A stretch of 64,000 nucleotides of DNA from positions 6,563,131-6,627,130 of the forward strand of contig CM055275.1 in the NCBI GenBank assembly GCA_029237695.1. Reading direction: 5' to 3'. The stretch's first letter is position 1. Every line of letters begins with the position of its first letter. Origin of the DNA: Conchocele bisecta (Eukaryota; Mollusca; Bivalvia; Lucinida; Thyasiridae). The translations under genes and the position numbers were made by a program. The notes under the pieces were generated by a model. It was not told where the DNA came from. It worked only from the letters and a program-made list of their open reading frames with translations, and did no database searches. This document shows, piece after piece, positions 59,901 through 64,000 of the stretch.

Positions 59901-62304
59901 GTACTGAAACTTCCAGAATCCACCTGATTCAAAGTACGTATTCTATATATTGTCCGTATTACGTAACGGATTTTGATGAAATATGGCGCATCAAACGCGT
60001 TTTGTCAAGCTGCATTTGGTGGTCTCTGTATTTTCGCCTAAACTTCTGTCGTTTTTGCGAAGAATCGATTTCCGTGTCTACCGACACGGAAATCGATTCT
60101 TCGTAAACACGACACAAGTCTGTGCCGAAATCCCTGGACCACAAAATGCAGCTCATGAAGACGCGCTTGCTGCGCCATATTTCATCAAAATCCGTTGCAT
60201 ATTAAGAAAAATATCAAATAATACTGACTTTGGAGTGGGCGACGTTGTTGTTGTTGTTGTAACCACGTGATCATACACCTTGTACAAGTGTGTATCACAA
60301 TTTAACAGATATTGCATGTTTCTTGCTATTTTTGGACGAATTGGTGAATATATTTTTTATTTTAAATCTGAAAAGTGATGCCAAATACTGCAGAATCTCA
60401 GTGGTTTGATATCTCGCGGCTCCTACAGGTATGCTAAATTACATTGTACATTCGGGACTAGTTCTTCAGATGAACACTCGTATTCTAGATATAAGTCTAC
60501 GTTATATATTAAAGGTACAATCCCACTCAGTAGACACACAATGTTCTTTACATCAGAGATATCATGGCAAAATAAACAAGGTGAAATCGGCAACGGCTGT
60601 AACAGTGTTTTTATCCCGTCAACACAGTGCGTATGTGCCGTGAAACACGGTGCCATGAAACATTTGTGATATCCTGTCAATACCACCTAATCACTGCGTA
60701 TGAATATGCGAGGTGACTGGGGTTATTTTTTTTTCATTTTAAAGCCATTTGTAGGTGTTGATGGGATACATAGAATAGTAGGTTAGTGCCGTGAATTTGA
60801 AACAATATCTGGCGCGGCACGGAAACGGGATATTGCTCGGTAGAGCCTCGCCCATCCCGTTTCCTAAGCCTTGACATATATGTTTTCCCATTCACGGCAC
60901 TAACCTAGTATTCTCTATGTCTTCTTTCCAATAAGTTGGGACAGTAATGGTTTCTAAATTAGATTCATTGTCCATAAAGTTGTATGTCATATTATTGTTA
61001 CAAGGTAGCCATGAAAAATGCTTTGTTTATATCCACTACAAAAATTAGTGGTACTGTTACTCTATCAAATCGGTTTTTATCTGCTTTTTCTGAATGTATT
61101 AGATGTTAGCGTACAATATGAAGTTTCAGCCGTTCAATTCGTGTGATAAGAAGCACGTGCTCACATTAGGACATCGCTACATGTTAGTTATTAGTACAAA
61201 AATGAACTTTGTAAATATATTAAATCTAGTTTCTCTATCAAAGAGTATCGTTGTATATTCACAATCCAGAACTCACACACTCATTCCGTTGCTATTTTTC
61301 CAGGATTCGCACAGCCATCTATACAATCGTCAAGTGATGCATTTTCGTCTTTCGGTGAGAATTTATCGTTGAAGTCGCTCCAAACGCTACCGGCACCAAT
61401 TCCCGTGCCATCCCCGCCGACAGTAAAGCAGATATTACCGGTCCCATCACCAGTTCCGGCTCCGCCATTAGCTCGCGTAGCAGCAACTGCAAGTCCGGCT
61501 CTTAGTTCCCAGTTAGTATCCATTAACAGCGCGCTAGCTAATACCGTTAGCATTGTAAGCGGGGCTCAAGATGCTACGTTTGGACCCGTCACTAGACCAA
61601 ATCACACTGCAAATGCGCATGCTCTGTCTGGCATTCCCACATCCCTATCCAGCCTAGTCGCAGAGCCTGCATTTGTTCCTTTGATGGCGAATATGTTGGG
61701 GGTGTCATCGGATATCCGTCCATTCTCCGATTCACCGTCGGGATCGGCAGACGCTTTCGCTACGAAGCTTGCAAAGACAACAATGGCAGGCAACGATGCG
61801 ACCGCTGACACCATGCGTGAGCCATTTAACATTGCGCTTGCACCAACAAAAGGTATATCAAGAACGGAGATGCCTATTTCCATTCCATCCGAACTAGAGA
61901 TGTTGGTTTCGCTTTTAGGAATCCCGACGCCATTAACAAATTACCCGCTCACAAGAGGTATAAGCGGCTTACCGCCCGCGCATGCGCAACTATCAAACAC
62001 ATCTGGCTCGGTCACAAACTCCAGCGGACATGTACAACCGAATTTCATGCAGAGTTTTCTGTCAGGGACAATAACTGCCACGGATCCTATGGTAGAGGGC
62101 GAATCAGGGGAGAGTTGTTGGGTTCAGCAGAAAGAACTGTGGTGCGACCCGGCCGGGGTGTGGGACGGAACACCCGGGGTCTCAAAGTGGTGTTTGTTAA
62201 ACTGTCAGACAGATGCAAACTGTGATAGAAAGCTGTGCGCGTGCACATGCTTAGGTAGTAATTTATTCCGTACAAAATATTTCCAGTTAGCAAGCAACGT
62301 ATGA
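53722..62304 (+). CDS. Secreted protein with two 8-Cys modules and hexapeptide repeats (932 aa)
   Basis: Unrecognised as a whole. Exons 53722-53982, 56353-56672, 58061-58428, 58905-59753 and 61304-62304 join with phases 0, 2, 1, 1 and one open frame of 933 codons including stop. All introns are GT-AG. Order of parts: signal peptide (1-24, SVFLFLLLLEI core); RKKR dibasic site (37-40); Phe/Pro/Arg-rich basic region to about 190; eight-cysteine module 1 (233-273); Gly/Met-rich eleven-unit hexapeptide run (383-448); acidic-leucine stretch (ETLAQLLSEEDLNFL); Pro/Ala/Ser/Thr-rich region; eight-cysteine module 2 (871-915). There is no membrane anchor, so the protein is probably exported, and its low complexity fits an extracellular-matrix or shell-matrix protein. 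The modules resemble WC-x2-NC...C-x-C domains of secreted invertebrate proteins, some carbohydrate-binding. That is inference. A canonical AATAAA follows the stop. Confidence 0.82.
54015..54280. mobile_element. Family A MITE, best copy (secreted-protein intron 1)
   Basis: ATGAGACACGCCATGCGA at the left, TCGCATGGCGTGTTTCAT at the right; centre AGTACATGCGGAATCATATT palindrome. Confidence 0.8.
54590..54735. repeat. Family N hairpin
   Basis: AACCATGGGATGTTGCGCTT and GCAACTGCGCATGGTTTTAT; inner stem AGTCTGTTTAAAGTGCGTGG paired with CAAACTTTAAACAGACC. Confidence 0.7.
54830..55375 (+). repeat. Family O plus long dispersed repeat, copy 2
   Basis: 54905-55262 matches 29850-30300 (TTGCACATATATAGCGCG, CTTCATGACGTCACTACGCG, GTGAATGGGACGATTTATAA) but keeps only half of the K hairpin. 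O-type blocks flank it on both sides, so the repeat in this copy lies inside an O context. Confidence 0.7.
55440..55630. repeat. Family O repeat
   Basis: GACGTTGCCGGTCAACCGTT, TTAATGACGTCAAACGAACT, AATACGTCGAATTGGCGTTT. Confidence 0.6.
55855..56333. mobile_element. Pogo-like MITE with nested family C copy
   Basis: CAGTGACACCTCTATAAACC to TTAGAAAGGTTTCACTGTA. A shortened family C (55999-56264, GTGTATGATCACGTGGTTAC to ACCACGTGATCATGCACCTT) interrupts it between ATTACCAAC and GACCAAGAAGC. It ends 20 bp before exon 2 of the secreted-protein gene. Confidence 0.8.
56353..56672 (+). CDS. Secreted protein exon 2 (basic, Pro/Phe/Gly-rich)
   Basis: Acceptor TGTACTTCCAG, donor AACAG|gtaagt (phase 2). 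The exon has no cysteine and many Arg-Pro and Phe-Pro pairs (FIPFSPFPRNPNF, PPLPFGPRAFGPGPNGRR). It is squeezed between a pogo-like/family C insertion ending at 56333 and a family C element starting at 56683. Confidence 0.8.
56683..57098. mobile_element. Family C MITE starting 11 bp after a splice donor
   Basis: CAAGGTGCATGATCACGTAG at the left, GTACCACGTTATCATACAC at the right. The left arm is the CGTCGCCCACTTC type and the right arm the AACTTCCAGAATCC-complement type. The right arm and flank duplicate 25352-25700 in inverse. Confidence 0.8.
57099..57262. repeat. Inverted duplicate of 25352-25500
   Basis: TTATTTCATAAAATTGTCTT, TAATAGCACGTCTTCTTACT and AAATAATACACCGTCAAGAG are complements of that region. 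Confidence 0.75.
57595..57750. repeat. 156-bp foldback
   Basis: GAATATTCCATCGTACATGT and ACGATGGAACATCC; GCGGAAATAATACACTCGTA pairs with CGTGTATTATTTCCCGC. Single copy in the window. Confidence 0.7.
57780..57908. repeat. Family K hairpin
   Basis: GCACTCGGGAACTGTTTGAA and TTCAAACAGTTCCCTCGTGC arms around GCGGCCTGCGGCC. Confidence 0.75.
58061..58428 (+). CDS. Secreted protein exon 3 (first 8-Cys module)
   Basis: Acceptor TTTTCTCTTTCAG, donor AACG|gtaagt. Cysteine spacing is C-x7-C-x14-C-x3-C-x4-C-x3-C-x-C-x-C (PHCFGAYVQHC ... HRCQGNCPGRTCFANCICTC). The rest is Met/Gly/Pro-rich. Confidence 0.85.
58520..58560. repeat. Family N end fragment
   Basis: GTAAACGCAACAGCCCATGG followed by TTTTATTCC, as at the right end of the N copies. 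Confidence 0.5.
58905..59753 (+). CDS. Secreted protein exon 4 (hexapeptide repeats)
   Basis: Acceptor CTATATCTCACAG, donor TCAG|gtgggc (phase 1). An in-frame stop nine codons past the donor (TGA at 59780) means an unspliced message would end there. The phase match with exon 5 and the C-terminal Cys module favour splicing. Repeats cover 59102-59299. Confidence 0.8.
59102..59299 (+). repeat. 18-bp coding repeat, eleven hexapeptides
   Basis: Eleven uninterrupted 18-bp units encode x-[LMAV]-G-[IMV]-x-x (for example GLGIKP, GLGMKA, GMGVNT). Codons differ between units (CTG, CTA, ATG; GGT, GGC, GGG), so the repeat is old and the protein pattern is under selection or slowly decaying. Confidence 0.85.
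59866..60283. mobile_element. Family C MITE, full length (intron 4)
   Basis: GTTGTATGATCACGTGGTAC to TAACCACGTGATCATACACC, with ACAAG flanks on both sides. The centre CGATTTCCGTGTCTACCGAC is intact. Confidence 0.85.
60508..60575. mobile_element. Family E left-end fragment
   Basis: TTAAAGGTACAATCCCACTC, then ATGTTCTTTACATCAGAGAT; cut off by family B. Confidence 0.6.
60598..60925. mobile_element. Family B element, reverse orientation
   Basis: TATCCCGTCAACACAGTGCG (B2 end) comes first, followed by B1 with TAGTAGGTTAGTGCCGTGAA and CGGCACTAACCTAGTATTCT. Confidence 0.75.
61304..62304 (+). CDS. Secreted protein exon 5 (P/A/S/T-rich, second 8-Cys module, stop)
   Basis: Acceptor GCTATTTTTCCAG with a strong pyrimidine tract. 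Starts GFAQPSIQSSSDAFSSFGEN. Contains PAPIPVPSPPTVKQ and ends with C-x8-C-x15-C-x3-C-x5-C-x4-C-x-C-x-C (SCWVQQKELWC ... KWCLLNCQTDANC ... LCACTC), then 17 residues and TGA. Confidence 0.85.
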
Positions 62305-62364
62305 TACTATTAACGCGTTTATTGGACTAATTATTGTTCTAATTGTTACATTTTACGATGGTTT

Positions 62365-62370
62365 AATAAA
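62365..62370 (+). terminator. Polyadenylation signal AATAAA
   Basis: AATAAA about 60 bases after the stop of the secreted-protein gene, in an AT-rich 3' region. Confidence 0.6.
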
Positions 62371-62477
62371 CTAATCAAATACTGTTTTCCTGTGTATGCA
62401 TGGTGCGTAGCGTCCGTTTGATAATAATGTTTATCACATGAAAACCTTGTTATGAGGTGCTGTAACCCATTTGATAA

Positions 62478-62553
62478 GTGATGCGGCTGACCAATCGAAT
62501 TCGCTCCACGTGTAATACCACCTGGAGCGAATTCGATTGGTCAGCCGCATCAC
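62478..62553. repeat. Perfect hairpin, 31-bp arms, 3' of the secreted-protein gene
   Basis: GTGATGCGGCTGACCAATCG... is exactly complementary to ...CGATTGGTCAGCCGCATCAC around a 14-nt loop. It lies about 110 bp beyond the AATAAA. Confidence 0.85.
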
Positions 62554-62661
62554 TCTAATTACGTAATTCGTATCATGCGCCACGTTATGCCAAACAAACA
62601 AAACGAAGATGTTCCAAATGACGTCCCCAATGGCGCGACAAAGCAACGATGTTTAAAACGT

Positions 62662-63068
62662 CAATAATTCCTGCACACAAATATTTACACAATTCCCTAA
62701 CATTTGATTGGTCCGTAGGAAGTCTCTGTCCAAAATTTATATCCCAGTTAACTCCCATGCCGAACTACTTTCCGTAACCGTCAAGCGCAGTTAAAATAAT
62801 TCTTAAGAAAACGGAAAATAAACACATTTTCTTGATGAATTTATTTCAAATGCTGGAATTATAAGGAATGAATGGCCTTTTGTGGAATTTATCGGGGATA
62901 TAAACTGGGAAAAGTCGCGGGAATACTGGACGAGGCCTTAAAAATTTTTTTGTTTTGATTTGTTTTCGAAAATTGTAATTTTGTATCGCTTCGTCCAGTA
63001 TTCCCGCGACTTTTCCAAGTTTATACCCCGATAAATTCCACAAAAAGGCCATTCATTCCTATATTATT
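62662..63068. mobile_element. Family F element, full copy
   Basis: TAATTCCTGCACACAAATAT at one end and CCATTCATTCCTATATTATT at the other; GAATACTGGACGAGGCCTTA and GTCCAGTATTCCCGCGACTT form the hairpin, with a T-rich loop. Confidence 0.75.
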
Positions 63069-63324
63069 AGCGTCAGTTACTCAGTAAAAGCCATGTAATT
63101 GCTATAATGCGCCCTGTTTGGTAATGTGACGTTTTACAAAGAAGGTGAATCTCTAATATGACGTATGTATAATAGTTATTATTTCTCGTACTAAAATTAT
63201 TTTTCTCTGTGGAGACGTTGAGCTATGCGAAAATAATCAATAGTCAATGGCGTCTTCTGACTTAAACTTATCGAATATCTCCCAAGTTTTCTGCTCTTTT
63301 GTGTGTGAAATCATGTGATAAACA

Positions 63325-63462
63325 GAATCTCAAACTCGTTTACATTGGATATGAGATTTATGAAACTCGTCAGCAATTTTATGCACATCGCCAGAGGCTT
63401 CGTGCATAAAATGTGACCGACTCGTTTCATAAATCCCATATCAAATGGAAACTCGTGTGAGA
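63325..63462. repeat. Foldback with CTCGTTTACATTGGATATGA arms
   Basis: Complement CATATCAAATGGAAACTCGT; inner stem TTTTATGCAC / GTGCATAAAA. Confidence 0.65.
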
Positions 63463-63603
63463 CCCTCTATGTACGTGTACAAGCAGTATGTATCCGTATA
63501 ATCTACACTATACAAAGCTGCCAACCCCATGTCGGTCACATGGAGAGAAAAAGGGGCTATTTTCAGGAACACCACATATGTTTTCCGGAACACAAATCTG
63601 TAC

Positions 63604-63850
63604 TCACTTATATGCATAAAGTAAATTTGTTACAGCCTTGTCTCTGCCACCATGACCAACCAAAAAATCACAATTACACTGCTTGCAAGACGCAAATTCA
63701 TCATCGCGCTTTGACAGGACCAAATGGGGCCATGTCTCGCTGTAATCAGTGGTGAACGTCTTTGTTCTCCTATTAAACTTCTTTTGATGAAAAAGATCCA
63801 AATTCGTTGGCTGCACGCTTTGGAGCAGACATTTTATGAATTTACGTGAT
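63604..63850 (-). pseudogene. hAT/ZMYM-like transposase N-terminal zinc-finger fragment
   Basis: The minus-strand frame TFTTDYSETWPHLVLSKRDD then FASCKQCNCDFLVGHGGRDK matches the N-terminal pattern of hAT-type transposase-derived proteins (W-P, C-x2-C, DF-x-HGG), as I remember it. A start MSAPKRAANEFGSFSSKEV lies in another frame, so a frameshift separates it. The motif stops after HGGRDKAVTN without the expected downstream sequence. Fragment, probably dead. Confidence 0.55.
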
Positions 63851-64000
63851 GAAGAAATCAATATGATTATCAATGAGCACTTGAAACTACTATTACTACA
63901 CAACACAAAAATCGAAATGGTAAGCGCCTAGAGGTGTACCGCTTTGAGCTGGCGCGTTATTATTAGGTTTGAGGAATTTGATTCCTCAAACCTTTTGTTT

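Overview
This window reads as nuclear DNA of a marine invertebrate, most likely a bivalve mollusc. The genes are multi-exon with GT-AG introns, the background is AT-rich, and an animal-type chitin synthase sits at the left edge. Short interspersed foldback elements are extremely dense, and one hairpin family (24.6-25.05 kb and 34.5 kb) resembles repeats I remember from heterodont clams. The species assignment is inference; I cannot name one.

Three host genes can be reconstructed. (1) 1-2256, minus strand: two exons of a chitin synthase, covering the N-terminal multi-membrane region. The gene runs off the left edge. (2) 26168-31155, minus strand: a complete three-exon voltage-gated potassium channel of Shaw/Kv3 type (537 aa by my splicing). 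It has the HX5CX20CC zinc motif of the T1 domain, an S4 arginine ladder, a TVGYGD filter and an unusual T-V-P in S6. (3) 53722-62304, plus strand: a five-exon gene whose splice phases all agree. It encodes a 932-aa secreted protein with a signal peptide, an RKKR site, two copies of an eight-cysteine module near opposite ends and eleven consecutive hexapeptides. I do not recognise this whole protein. The cysteine module resembles small WC-x2-NC modules of secreted invertebrate proteins, some of them carbohydrate-active. Extracellular or shell matrix is a possible role, not a proven one.

Between and inside these genes nearly everything recognisable is mobile or repetitive. There is a broken Harbinger transposase (11.35-12.56 kb), an hAT/ZMYM-like zinc-finger fragment (63.6-63.85 kb), tRNA-derived SINEs (5.4 and 35.0 kb), and about fifteen families of palindromic non-autonomous elements. 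I name these families by letter: A, B, C, D, E, F, G, H, I, K, L, N, O, Q, plus a pogo-like family and an array built of 21-bp units. Many are nested, and several insertions can be proved from uninterrupted copies elsewhere in the window. Examples are TTAA for family I inside D, TA for a foldback inside Q, and ATAAA for B inside E.

The largest unusual structure is a roughly 4.2-kb inverted-repeat element at 36864-41044. Its core is a minisatellite of about 26 units of 77 bp. The irregular small indels in the middle of that array look like unresolved long-read consensus errors. I found no CRISPR array, prokaryotic operon, rRNA or intact canonical tRNA.
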